A stretch of DNA of 52,559 nucleotides, from assembly GCA_910586555.1 (NCBI GenBank), contig CAJUJY010000021.1, positions 1-52,559 on the forward strand. The letters are read 5' to 3'. Origin of the DNA: an uncultured Lachnospiraceae bacterium (GTDB taxonomy: Bacteria; Bacillota; Clostridia; Lachnospirales; Lachnospiraceae). Position numbers and translations under genes: made by a program. Below are positions 25,631 through 33,718 of this stretch, piece after piece (the first letter of the stretch is position 1; each line of letters starts with the position of its first letter). The notes under the pieces are model-generated. The model was not told the origin of the DNA. It did not search any database and worked only from the letters and a program-made list of their open reading frames with translations.

Positions 25631-26137
25631 ATGAGAGATCTTTTAAGGAATAAATTAGAACCTGATGCATATGCTGTTATTTCTGGAAAGGAAGATAATA
25701 ACCGCCTTAACGGGACAGTATACTTTTACAGTACACCTTTTGGAGGCACGCTGGTGGAAGCAGAGGTTGATGGCCTTCCTGTAGATCCTGGCAGCCCAGT
25801 TGCTTTTTATGGCATGCATATACATGAAAATGGTGATTGTACACCTCCGTTTGACCAAACAGGAGAACACTACAACCCGTCTTCTTCCATGCACCCATAC
25901 CATGCCGGTGACCTCCTGCCGCTTCTTGGCAACTATGGTTATGCTTATCTTGTTTTTTTTACTGACCGTTTCAGCCCTGGTGATATTACAAGGCGTTCTA
26001 TTGTTATACACAGCGGGCCCGACGATTTTAAATCACAGCCTTCTGGCAATTCAGGAGATAAAATTGGCTGTGGTGTTATAAAGAAACCAGATATTCCAGA
26101 AACACAAGATACAGGCAGTACAATGCAAGATGTGTAA
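25631..26137 (+). CDS. Cu/Zn superoxide dismutase family protein
   Basis: 168 residues. All metal ligands of SodC are in order: His63 and His65 (GMHIHENGDC), bridging His80 (GEHYN), His88, His91 and Asp94 (YHAGDLLPL), and His127 (IVIHSGPDDF); the disulphide cysteines 70 and 147 are also there. The catalytic Arg next to the second cysteine is replaced by Lys (GDKIGCGVI). No signal peptide is visible, unusual for SodC, which normally works outside the cytoplasm. The ribosome binding site is weak. It could detoxify superoxide or be a metal-binding relative. Monocistronic, just downstream of element copy 1. Confidence 0.85.
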   Translation: MRDLLRNKLEPDAYAVISGKEDNNRLNGTVYFYSTPFGGTLVEAEVDGLPVDPGSPVAFYGMHIHENGDCTPPFDQTGEHYNPSSSMHPYHAGDLLPLLGNYGYAYLVFFTDRFSPGDITRRSIVIHSGPDDFKSQPSGNSGDKIGCGVIKKPDIPETQDTGSTMQDV

Positions 26138-26390
26138 AGACCAGTAACATCTAAGAACGCTTTTAGAGTTCTTGTAGCAATGTGCAGGCCAGCTTTGCTG
26201 GCAGTCTTCCTTATGGTACAATGCATGCCTGGAAAAACAATTTCCAGGCGCGCAGTTGTTTTTCATGATTCTATGCCAGACATATTAGCATAAATCCTTT
26301 TTCCGTTTTCTGTTTTAAAAATTTTATTATAAACTGATAATATTTCACTTCGTCCACAGCCATCTTCATACATATTAACTACATCGTGTA
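26138..26390. other. Intergenic region with two hairpins
   Basis: No gene. GCCAGC-TTT-GCTGGC with trailing AGTCT (26188-26207) resembles the GCCGC-TTT-GCGGC-AGTCT hairpin at 12817-12844 and 39948-39975 with compensating stem changes. GCCTGGAAA, loop, TTTCCAGGC (about 26227-26249) followed by a TTGTTTTT stretch may terminate the SOD-like transcript. Confidence 0.5.
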
Positions 26391-27785
26391 TCAGATATCC
26401 TTATATTCTGGATTTTTTAATTCAGCAGCCACAAGTACAAAAGATGCTATCCCTGCCATACAGTCAGCAACAGGCCCTGCATACATTATCCCGTCTATTC
26501 CCATTATAAACGGCAGCAGAAGAAGCAGCGGCAACAGAAATATTATCTGTCTTGTAAGCGAAAGGAAAATACCGCGTTTTGGTTTACCTATTGCCGTAAA
26601 AAAGTTTGATGTAACTGGCTGCATAAAGTTTATAAAAGTAAAAAATAAAAATATCCTGAAATAATTAGTGGCAAAACGGAAATATTCTTCACTTCCATCA
26701 CCAAAGGCAGCTATTATATTTTGTGGGAACACCTGGAATATAATAAATGCAATTACAGATAAAACTGCACCACAAGATATAGCCCTTAAATATACTTTCT
26801 TAACCCTTGTATATTTTTTAGCACCATAATTAAAACTTGCAATAGGCTGTAATCCCTGGGAAATACCTATTAAAAATGAGAAAAAAACCTGGTTGGTTTT
26901 AGTTATTATGCCTACACATGCAATCGGTATGGACTCACCATACACGGATAATGAACCATAATGTTTTAAAGATTTATTCATTACAATCTGTACAACCATC
27001 ATTGCCATCTGGTTGCTAAATGGTGAAGCACCAAGCGAAACTATTTTTGATATATACTTTATTTGTGGCTTTAAATGCCTGGTTTCTAAATTTACGGTTT
27101 TATAATGAAAAAAATAAATAACAGCTATTAATGCTGAAACTGCTTGTCCAGTTATAGTTGCAAGTGCTGCACCTGCCATGCCCATTTTAAAACCAAATAT
27201 AAAAACTGCATCAAGCACTGTATTAATAACTGCACCTGCCATATTACAAGCCATAGTCATTACCGGGCTTCCGTCTGCCCTTATAAGGTGGCCGCCGCCT
27301 GTTGCAAATATAAGAAACGGAAAGCCGGTTGAAGTAATTCTTGTATATGTTACTGCATAACCCATTACATCAGAAGGTGATCCAAAAAACTTCAATAATG
27401 GTGTCATAAATAATTGTGTAAATATACACAATAAAGTCCCAAGTATAAAAAGCATGGCGGCAGAGTTCCCAATATAATATGCCGCAGTTTTTTTATCTCC
27501 TGCCCCTATTGAAAGGTTAAAAGCTGATGCGCCTCCTATTCCAAAAAGAAGCGATATTGCAATACATGTAATAGATAACGGAAATGCTATATTAGTAGCA
27601 GCATTGCCAAGGTTTCCTACACTTCTCCCTATAAAAAACTGGTCAACAATATTATAAAGTGCACTTACAAGCATTGCAATAATGCTTGGGACAGCAAATC
27701 TGGTTAAAAGCCTGCCAACAGGCATTACCCCTAATGGATTATCTGTACTGTTTTGTATATTATCTTGTTTATCTTTATGTTCCAC
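26391..27785 (-). CDS. MATE family efflux transporter
   Basis: 464 residues with twelve predicted membrane helices in two homologous halves. N-terminal block LGVMPVGRLLTRFAVPSIIAMLVSALYNIVDQFFIG and the LSIGAGDKKTAAYYIGNS loop are typical of the DinF/NorM-like multidrug and toxic compound extrusion family. It would export cationic drugs or metabolites in exchange for sodium or protons; substrate unknown. Monocistronic on the minus strand, with a 474-base region shared with the divergent galactanase. Confidence 0.9.
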   Translation of the reverse strand: MEHKDKQDNIQNSTDNPLGVMPVGRLLTRFAVPSIIAMLVSALYNIVDQFFIGRSVGNLGNAATNIAFPLSITCIAISLLFGIGGASAFNLSIGAGDKKTAAYYIGNSAAMLFILGTLLCIFTQLFMTPLLKFFGSPSDVMGYAVTYTRITSTGFPFLIFATGGGHLIRADGSPVMTMACNMAGAVINTVLDAVFIFGFKMGMAGAALATITGQAVSALIAVIYFFHYKTVNLETRHLKPQIKYISKIVSLGASPFSNQMAMMVVQIVMNKSLKHYGSLSVYGESIPIACVGIITKTNQVFFSFLIGISQGLQPIASFNYGAKKYTRVKKVYLRAISCGAVLSVIAFIIFQVFPQNIIAAFGDGSEEYFRFATNYFRIFLFFTFINFMQPVTSNFFTAIGKPKRGIFLSLTRQIIFLLPLLLLLPFIMGIDGIMYAGPVADCMAGIASFVLVAAELKNPEYKDI

Positions 27786-28081
27786 CTGGACACTCCCTTT
27801 CTGGAATTTGGAAATATAATTAAAGTATACATATTTTTAGAAGAAATATCAAATATTTTATATAAAACCACGCCCATTTTATATATGTATGCCAGTAAGC
27901 CATGTGGTTTACAGTGGTATGTTTTTTACATGAAAACATGTAAATATTACACACATACATATACTGAAAAATTATAAATAAAATTCCAGATAACTATAAA
28001 ATGTCTATATTTTATTTATATGGCAATCTAAAATAACTAGAATTTTATAATATATATATATATGTTAATAAATAATTTGCA
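27786..28081. other. AT-rich control region between MATE and galactanase genes
   Basis: No gene. It contains a perfect TTTACATG-AAAA-CATGTAAA hairpin (27925-27944), a degenerate isolated right end of the dispersed element (27988-28006, listed) and a TA dinucleotide run near 28050-28062. The galactanase promoter follows. Confidence 0.5.
27988..28006 (+). repeat. Degenerate isolated right end of the structured element
   Basis: AGATAACTATAAAATGTCT, preceded by AAATAAAATTCC, resembles the right terminus (AAATAAACC-TGGATAACTATAAATTATCT-type) of the full copies in the same orientation. No hairpin A or B sequence accompanies it, so it is a remnant or a chance match. Confidence 0.45.
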
Positions 28082-28110
28082 TTGACATAAGGATTTCTAA
28101 GTGTTATACT
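28082..28110 (+). promoter_or_regulatory. Sigma-A promoter of the galactanase gene
   Basis: TTGACA (28082-28087), 17-base spacer, TATACT (28105-28110): a near-consensus promoter. Confidence 0.85.
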
Positions 28111-28129
28111 TAATTTATCAACTGAACAA

Positions 28130-28145
28130 CCGATTGCGCAACCGG
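28130..28145 (+). promoter_or_regulatory. Palindromic operator, LacI/GalR-type
   Basis: CCGATTGCGCAACCGG, symmetric about a central CG with only one mismatched pair, starting 20 bases after the -10. The TTGCGCAA core is the usual form of LacI-family operators. The regulator is not encoded in the window. Confidence 0.55.
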
Positions 28146-28259
28146 GCTGTCTTGTAACTGTTACATAGCCAGGCGGATATCCGCAATGCCTGTTTGCAGG
28201 CACTAACTGCTTGCAGGTACTGGCTGCTTGCTTATAACTAAATAGAAACGGGGTGTATT

Positions 28260-29597
28260 ATGAAAACATTATTTAAAAAATGTATTGTTACTGTACTGGC
28301 ATTATCTTTAACACTGGCTGTCTGGTTAAAACCAGGAACTGGCACAGTATATGCAGCAGCTTCATCTGTATCTGGAACAAATGCTATCCAGGGCATGCCT
28401 GATGGCTTTGCAAGGGGTGTAGATGTTTCTGCATTGACAGCATTAGAAAAAAGCGGGACAAAGTTCTATTATCTTGATGGATCTAAGGGTGATATGTTTG
28501 ATATCCTGTCAGGGGCAGGGGTAAATTATGTACGTATACGTATATGGAATAACCCTTATGACAGTTCTGCACCATATAAACCATATGGTGCTGGCAACTG
28601 TGACCTTTATAATGCCAAACTGCTTGGCAAAAGGGCAACTGATGCAGGCATGAAAGTTTTTATTGACTTCCATTACTCTGACTTCTGGGCAGACCCTGAA
28701 AAACAGTTTGCACCAAAAGCCTGGGCAGATTACAGCCTGGCATATAAAAAAGATGCTGTCTATAACTTTACTTATAACAGTCTTAAGGAATTACTGGATT
28801 ATGGCGTAAATATCGGAATGGTGCAGATTGGCAATGAAACAAATGGTTCTATGTGTGGTGTGGGCGGCCTGTATGATGGTGTATGGGATTTAAGCTCAGG
28901 TGTAGCAGCACTTATGCAGCAAGGCTGTTATGCTGTAAATGACATTAATAAACTGTATGGAAGATCTATGCTTAAAGCATTGCACTTTACCGACCTGGTA
29001 GAAAGAGGTGAATGGTATGCAAAATGTGTAAATACACTTGGCGTAGATTATGATGTATTTTCAACTTCATATTATCCAATGTGGCATGGAACAGATTCAG
29101 ACCTGGCAAAAAAACTTACAAATATTGCTAAAACCTACAATAAAAAAGTTATGGTTGCCGAAACTGCTTATCCTTACACCTATGAAAATTTTGACTCCCA
29201 GAACAACAATGTTGGTGATGCATCTGGCATGGTACATAACAACTATAATGTAAGTGTATCAGGGCAGGCAAAAGCCCTGCATGACGTTTTTGCTGCTGTT
29301 GCAAAAGTTAATGAAACAAAGCCTGGTTATGGTATTGGTGCATTTTACTGGGAACCTGGCTGGATTGCTACAGACAGTTCTACCTGGGGAACCTGCGGTT
29401 CTGGATGGGCTACTAGCGCAACCGGTAACTATGAAAAGCTTTACAGCAATAGTGTTAAATATTACTCTACTGTAGATGGCGGGAGCACATGGGACAATAT
29501 GACCCTTTTTGATAAAAATGGCAAAGCAATGAACTCTTTATATGTGTTTAATGATATTTGTGGTAAAACAAGCAGGACTTCCTCTGGTATATTTTAA
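28260..29597 (+). CDS. Secreted arabinogalactan endo-beta-1,4-galactanase (GH53)
   Basis: 445 residues: signal peptide 1-33 (cleavage near VYAAA), then a GH53 TIM barrel from about 48 (FARGVDVSAL, VNYVRIRIWNNPY, IDFHYSDFWADPEKQ). Acid/base Glu193 in QIGNETNG and nucleophile Glu301 in VAETAYPYT. It cleaves beta-1,4-galactan side chains of type I pectic arabinogalactan, giving galacto-oligosaccharides; suits a gut or rumen plant-polysaccharide user. No wall anchor or carbohydrate-binding module, so probably released. The long 5' UTR (about 140 bases) has GCGGATATCCGC and GCCTG-TTTG-CAGGC hairpins. GGGGTG ribosome binding site. It stands alone, without transporter or beta-galactosidase neighbours. 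Confidence 0.92.
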   Translation: MKTLFKKCIVTVLALSLTLAVWLKPGTGTVYAAASSVSGTNAIQGMPDGFARGVDVSALTALEKSGTKFYYLDGSKGDMFDILSGAGVNYVRIRIWNNPYDSSAPYKPYGAGNCDLYNAKLLGKRATDAGMKVFIDFHYSDFWADPEKQFAPKAWADYSLAYKKDAVYNFTYNSLKELLDYGVNIGMVQIGNETNGSMCGVGGLYDGVWDLSSGVAALMQQGCYAVNDINKLYGRSMLKALHFTDLVERGEWYAKCVNTLGVDYDVFSTSYYPMWHGTDSDLAKKLTNIAKTYNKKVMVAETAYPYTYENFDSQNNNVGDASGMVHNNYNVSVSGQAKALHDVFAAVAKVNETKPGYGIGAFYWEPGWIATDSSTWGTCGSGWATSATGNYEKLYSNSVKYYSTVDGGSTWDNMTLFDKNGKAMNSLYVFNDICGKTSRTSSGIF

Positions 29598-29622
29598 CCT
29601 CTGGATAAAAAAATATTTCCCC

Positions 29623-29651
29623 TTGAAAGATTTCCAATCCTGTGATAAAGT
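29623..29651 (+). promoter_or_regulatory. Promoter of the purine operon
   Basis: TTGAAA (29623-29628), 17-base spacer, TAAAGT (29646-29651), directly before the riboswitch. Confidence 0.65.
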
Positions 29652-29656
29652 TAATT

Positions 29657-29750
29657 TAGTTATATAACTGACGGAAAAGTGGAAAAACCACAGGGAAGTA
29701 TAACTTATAATAAGCCGGCCGTCTGGGCATATGTCTGGACAGGCTGGCTT
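29657..29750 (+). promoter_or_regulatory. ZTP (pfl) riboswitch with overlapping terminator
   Basis: AGTTATA pairs with TATAACT to close the aptamer; inside are ACTGACGG, the GTGG-AAAAA-CCAC hairpin and the conserved GCCGGCCGTCTGGGCA domain that forms the pseudoknot. AGCCGGCC (29713-29720) can instead pair with GGCTGGCT (29742-29749) to form a terminator followed by TTAATT. ZTP accumulates when 10-formyl-THF is short, so ligand would switch on the AICAR formyltransferase behind it. Confidence 0.88.
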
Positions 29751-29787
29751 TAATTATAATTATATAAAAAGAGAGGAGATTTAAAAA

Positions 29788-30966
29788 ATGAATGAAATCC
29801 AGTTAAAGTATGGATGTAATCCAAACCAGAAACCTTCAAGGGTATTTATGAAAGATGGAAGCCGCCTTCCTTTTGAGGTATTAAACGGGACTCCTGGCTA
29901 TATCAATCTTTTAGATGCATTTAATAGCTGGCAGCTTGTTAAAGAGGCCAAAGAAGCAACCGGGCATGTTGCTGCTGCCTCTTTTAAACATGTAAGTCCT
30001 GCCGGTGCTGCTATTGATGTACCGCTTGATGACACAATGAAAAAAGTATATTTTGTTGATGACGGTATAGAGCTTACTCCTGTGGCAACTGCTTATATAC
30101 GTGCAAGGGGTGCAGACAGAATGTCATCATTTGGGGATTTTGCAGCACTTTCTGACGAATGTGATGTGGCAACTGCAAAATACCTTAGTACCCTTGTTTC
30201 TGATGGCATTATTGCACCTTCATATTCAGATGAAGCCCTTGAAATACTTAAACAAAAGAAAAGGGGATCATACTGTATTATTAAAATGGATCCAGATTAT
30301 GAAGCAGCACCGCTTGAAACTAAAGATGTATTTGGAATTACCTTTGAACAGGGACATAATAATGTTAAAACTACAAGGGAGCTTTTCTCTAATATTGTTA
30401 CAGAGAAAAAAGAACTCACAGAAGATGCCTTAAATGATATGATACTTGCAAATATTATCCTTAAATATACACAGTCTAATTCTGTATGTTATGTAAAGGA
30501 CGGGCAGGCAATAGGAATAGGTGCAGGGCAGCAGTCACGCATACACTGCACACGCCTTGCAGGTGATAAGGCAGATAAGTGGTTTTTACGCCAGTCACCA
30601 AAAACACTCTCACTTCCATTTAAGAGTGATATACGCCGTCCTGACAGGGATAATACAATAGATGTTTACTTGTCAGATGATTACCTTGATGTACTTGCAG
30701 ATGGCAAATGGGAAAACTTCTTTACCAAAAAGCCAGAACCTATGACAAGCAAGGAAAGGGCAGACTGGATTAAAAACCTTGATAATGTTACACTTGGTTC
30801 TGATGCATTTATTCCATTTAGTGATAATATTGAAAGGGCACACAGAAGTGGTGTTAAGTATGTAGCAGAAGCAGGCGGTTCTAAAAATGACCAGAGTGTA
30901 ATTGATGCATGTAATAATTTTGGAATGGTAATGGCATTTACAGGCTTAAGGCTTTTTCACCATTAA
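29788..30966 (+). CDS. purH: AICAR formyltransferase (PurH C-terminal domain only)
   Basis: 392 residues. It is the AICAR transformylase half of PurH: FNSWQLVKEAKEATGHVAAASFKHVSPAGA region with the catalytic Lys67-His68 pair, ARGADRMSSFGDFAALS, and GIGAGQQSRIHCTRLAGDKA. The N-terminal IMP cyclohydrolase (MGS-like) domain of the usual 510-residue bifunctional PurH is missing; the next gene supplies that activity. It formylates AICAR using 10-formyl-THF. GAGAGGAG ribosome binding site; controlled by the ZTP riboswitch. Confidence 0.93.
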   Translation: MNEIQLKYGCNPNQKPSRVFMKDGSRLPFEVLNGTPGYINLLDAFNSWQLVKEAKEATGHVAAASFKHVSPAGAAIDVPLDDTMKKVYFVDDGIELTPVATAYIRARGADRMSSFGDFAALSDECDVATAKYLSTLVSDGIIAPSYSDEALEILKQKKRGSYCIIKMDPDYEAAPLETKDVFGITFEQGHNNVKTTRELFSNIVTEKKELTEDALNDMILANIILKYTQSNSVCYVKDGQAIGIGAGQQSRIHCTRLAGDKADKWFLRQSPKTLSLPFKSDIRRPDRDNTIDVYLSDDYLDVLADGKWENFFTKKPEPMTSKERADWIKNLDNVTLGSDAFIPFSDNIERAHRSGVKYVAEAGGSKNDQSVIDACNNFGMVMAFTGLRLFHH

Positions 30967-31064
30967 TTTACAGAACAAAGTATAAAACCAGCGGGTTTGT
31001 GTCTGTGCGCTGCTTGCCACAAATACCAGTTATGCATAAAAGCAGCGCAGAAATGAGGCCAGTA

Positions 31065-31790
31065 ATGGAGAAATTAAATTTAGAAAATGAACTAAAGGCA
31101 AATGAATACCCAGGACGCGGCATTGTTACTGGCAGGACACCAGACGGGAAACACGCCGTAATCCTTTATTTTATAATGGGACGCAGTGAAAACAGCAGAA
31201 ACAGGATTTTTGTTAATGACGGTGAAGGGATACGCACACAAGCATATGACCCTTCAAAATTAACTGATCCAAGCCTTGTTATATATGCACCTGTACGTGT
31301 ACTTGGCAGCAGCACAATAGTAACTAATGGTGACCAGACAGATACTATTTATGAAATGCTTCAAAAAGGTTCTACATTTGGACAGGCACTCCTTACAAGG
31401 GAGTTTGAACCAGATGCACCTAATTATACACCCCGTATTTCTGCAATGCTTAATATAGAAAATAGTATTTTCAAATACCAGATGTCTATATTAAAAAGCA
31501 ATAACGGCAATCCAGATGCATGTAACCGTTATACATTCAATTATGAAAACCCTGTAAACGGTGAAGGCCATTTTATACACACATATATGCATGATGGCAG
31601 CCCGCTTCCAAGCTTTGAAGGAGAACCAAAGCTTGTTGGCATTAAAAATGACATGGAAGAATTTGGCATTCTTGTATGGGAAAGCTTAAATGCAGAAAAT
31701 AAGGTATCACTTTTTATACGTTATATTAATATAGAAGATGGAAGCTACAGAAGCAGGATTTATAATAAAAACTGTCCAGTTTTACCGTAG
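31065..31790 (+). CDS. purO: IMP cyclohydrolase, PurO type
   Basis: 241 residues. GRGIVTGRTPDGKHAVILYFIMGRSENSRNRIF is the PurO/IMP_cyclohyd (PF07826) start, with PRISAMLN and NRYTFNYENPVNGEGHFIHTY further on. It closes FAICAR to IMP, the last step of de novo synthesis. PurO was first described in Archaea; here it complements the truncated PurH directly upstream. The open frame begins earlier (GTG 30999), but ATG 31065 after GAGG gives the family start. It ends before a bidirectional terminator. Confidence 0.88.
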   Translation: MEKLNLENELKANEYPGRGIVTGRTPDGKHAVILYFIMGRSENSRNRIFVNDGEGIRTQAYDPSKLTDPSLVIYAPVRVLGSSTIVTNGDQTDTIYEMLQKGSTFGQALLTREFEPDAPNYTPRISAMLNIENSIFKYQMSILKSNNGNPDACNRYTFNYENPVNGEGHFIHTYMHDGSPLPSFEGEPKLVGIKNDMEEFGILVWESLNAENKVSLFIRYINIEDGSYRSRIYNKNCPVLP

Positions 31791-31814
31791 TTTTAATACA
31801 GTCTGTTTTGATAA

Positions 31815-31858
31815 AAATACCCTGTCTATGCATTATTAGCAGAAGACAGGGTATTTTG
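31815..31858. terminator. Bidirectional terminator between purO and the Uma2 gene
   Basis: AAAATACCCTGTC, an 18-base loop, GACAGGGTATTTT; T and A runs on both sides serve the two convergent genes. Confidence 0.85.
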
Positions 31859-31865
31859 TATAAGG

Positions 31866-32411
31866 TTAAATTTTAATTTCTGAAAAAGTAATTTCAAAAT
31901 TGTCTAAAATACTAGATTTAATTTTATCATTAAATGTATACTTCTGGTAACGTTCATGCTCAAAGTTATATACAAGGACAATACGTTCTGTATGGTCAGT
32001 TATCCAGTATTCACGTACCCCGCAGTTATAGTATTTAATTAGTTTTGCACAGTAGTCAGTCCATCTGCTTTTCTCTGAAACTATCTCAATTATCCAGTCA
32101 GGTGCACCAAAATATTTATTATCCTTTAACTTATTTTCATTACATATTATACTTAAATCAGGTTCAACATAATTTTTTTTATCATTGGCAATATATACTG
32201 GAAACGGGCTTGTAAATACCTTATAGTTTTTATTATGCCCGTTTATAAAATTATTAATTATTTCTGCAAGTCCGGCCATTATTTCCTGGTGGCGTATGCT
32301 TGGAGGGGATATGTAATATATTTTCCCATCTATTAATTCTGCACGCTGCCCATTTGTAAGGGAAGCGATATCATCAATAGTCTTCTTTCTTTTATTCTTT
32401 GGCAATGCCAT
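31866..32411 (-). CDS. Uma2 family (DUF820) putative restriction-like endonuclease
   Basis: 181 residues. The fold signature of the PD-(D/E)XK Uma2 family is present: SIRHQEIMAGLAEIINNF, VEPDLSIICNENK (Asp of the core), PDWIIEIVSEKSRWTD (Glu-x-x-Ser) and YYNCGVREYWITD. The biological role of Uma2 proteins is unresolved; they are very common in cyanobacteria and Firmicutes. It follows the SGNH hydrolase by 15 bases on the same strand and probably shares its transcript. Ribosome binding site is GGACGG-like. Confidence 0.85.
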   Translation of the reverse strand: MALPKNKRKKTIDDIASLTNGQRAELIDGKIYYISPPSIRHQEIMAGLAEIINNFINGHNKNYKVFTSPFPVYIANDKKNYVEPDLSIICNENKLKDNKYFGAPDWIIEIVSEKSRWTDYCAKLIKYYNCGVREYWITDHTERIVLVYNFEHERYQKYTFNDKIKSSILDNFEITFSEIKI

Positions 32412-32426
32412 TTATAACACCGTCCT

Positions 32427-33587
32427 TTATTTAATTTTTACCTTTTTAACTTTGCCAGGCTTGCTATAATATTTTACACCATTAATATTATTATAACTTC
32501 TTGCCCTGAAATAATATGTTTTGCCAGATTTTAATTTAGCAGATTTAATACTATTAGTATTCTTGGAAGTATCCTTTAACTTTGTCCATTTTCCATCTTT
32601 TGAGGAAGCAAACTTTATCTCATACCCTGACTTGCCAGATGTACAGGAAAGTTTTATGGTTATAGTATTTTTAGCTGTACTTTTAAGCTGGTTTATATTT
32701 GCAGGTGCAGGTGAATATTTCTCTTTAATTGCATCTGAAATAGCTGATGCAATCCGTGCATGTCCCTTTTTAGACGGGTGTGGGTCTAAATTAATATTAT
32801 CTAAATCTGAAATATCAAATTTAACATTTGAAAGGTTTTCTCCGGCAAACAATGAGTAAGTGTCTATTAAAGTATAATCACCAGAATTATTTTTAAATGC
32901 ACTGTTTAATTCATTTATATAAGTATCTGCCAGGCTTCCAACAACCATAACGTCTTTAAACGGGTTATATATATTTGTTACATATATTCCAGCCTCTGGT
33001 GCTTTTTCTTTTAAAATGTTTATTATCTCATTAAAATTAGCAGAGAATGCCTGTGCTTTTGCATGAAGTTCTTCATTATCCTTAACTTTATCTGCAAGGC
33101 CATTTGCTATTGCAAGCAAATCTGTAAAAGAAGCATCTTTAAAACTGGCATAATAATCTTCAATTAATGAATAATCCATACCGTTTACGTCTTCTGTTAT
33201 GCCAAACGTTTCCTTAATTATTCTTATAAAAGGGCCAAGTAAATCATTAGAGCCTATTGAAAGTGTTATAATACCAGCATCAGAAAGTACTTCATCTGCT
33301 TTGCCTGAATTAAGCAGTTCTATACAGTCTGTGCTGTCGTCCCCCGTTACTGCATAATTTACAGGGCTTGTTCCTAAAAACTTGCTTACAAGCGACTGGT
33401 AACTGTCTGCCGGCGGCACTTCCTGTCCCCCGGAATACCCTTCAAGGCCATATCCTGCCGCAATGCTGTCACCAAGCGCAACATATGTGGTTTTACTGCT
33501 GCCAGCATTGGTACACATTGTATACATAACCGTACCAGCAATAAACATACAGATAATAAAAAATAAATATTTAAACCTTATTTTCAT
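32427..33587 (-). CDS. Secreted/anchored SGNH (GDSL) hydrolase with C-terminal fibronectin-type module
   Basis: About 386 residues: N-terminal signal/anchor helix (KYLFFIICMFIAGTVMYTM), SGNH domain about 30-280 with block I ALGDSIAAGYGL, block III Gly and Asn in SIGSNDLLGPF, and block V DPHPSKKGH (Asp/His). The last 90 residues (STAKNTITIKLSCTSGKSGY, then KLKSGKTYYFRARSYN) form a fibronectin III-like domain. It is probably an esterase acting on cell-wall or plant-derived acylated sugars. The start at 33587 (AAAAGGGG site) is preferred to 33608. Confidence 0.85.
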   Translation of the reverse strand: MKIRFKYLFFIICMFIAGTVMYTMCTNAGSSKTTYVALGDSIAAGYGLEGYSGGQEVPPADSYQSLVSKFLGTSPVNYAVTGDDSTDCIELLNSGKADEVLSDAGIITLSIGSNDLLGPFIRIIKETFGITEDVNGMDYSLIEDYYASFKDASFTDLLAIANGLADKVKDNEELHAKAQAFSANFNEIINILKEKAPEAGIYVTNIYNPFKDVMVVGSLADTYINELNSAFKNNSGDYTLIDTYSLFAGENLSNVKFDISDLDNINLDPHPSKKGHARIASAISDAIKEKYSPAPANINQLKSTAKNTITIKLSCTSGKSGYEIKFASSKDGKWTKLKDTSKNTNSIKSAKLKSGKTYYFRARSYNNINGVKYYSKPGKVKKVKIK

Positions 33588-33693
33588 ATAATACCCCTTT
33601 TCTGCCATAATTTATATAAATAATTAGATCTTAATATAAATTTTATCATGTGTTTTACAAATTTTCAATTACTATAAACAAAATACTACATAA

Positions 33694-33718
33694 AAAGGCG
33701 CTTTAAAAAAGCGCCTTT
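33694..33718 (-). terminator. Terminator overlapping the patatin stop codon
   Basis: On the minus strand AAGGCGCTTT, loop, AAAGCGCCTTTTT. The left stem arm encodes the last residues of the patatin protein (KALF-stop), so coding and terminator sequence overlap. Confidence 0.85.

Noticed and set aside
27753..27977. 74-residue plus-strand open frame in the MATE/galactanase intergenic region
   Set aside because: It begins within the MATE coding region antisense, has no ribosome binding site and no recognisable features.
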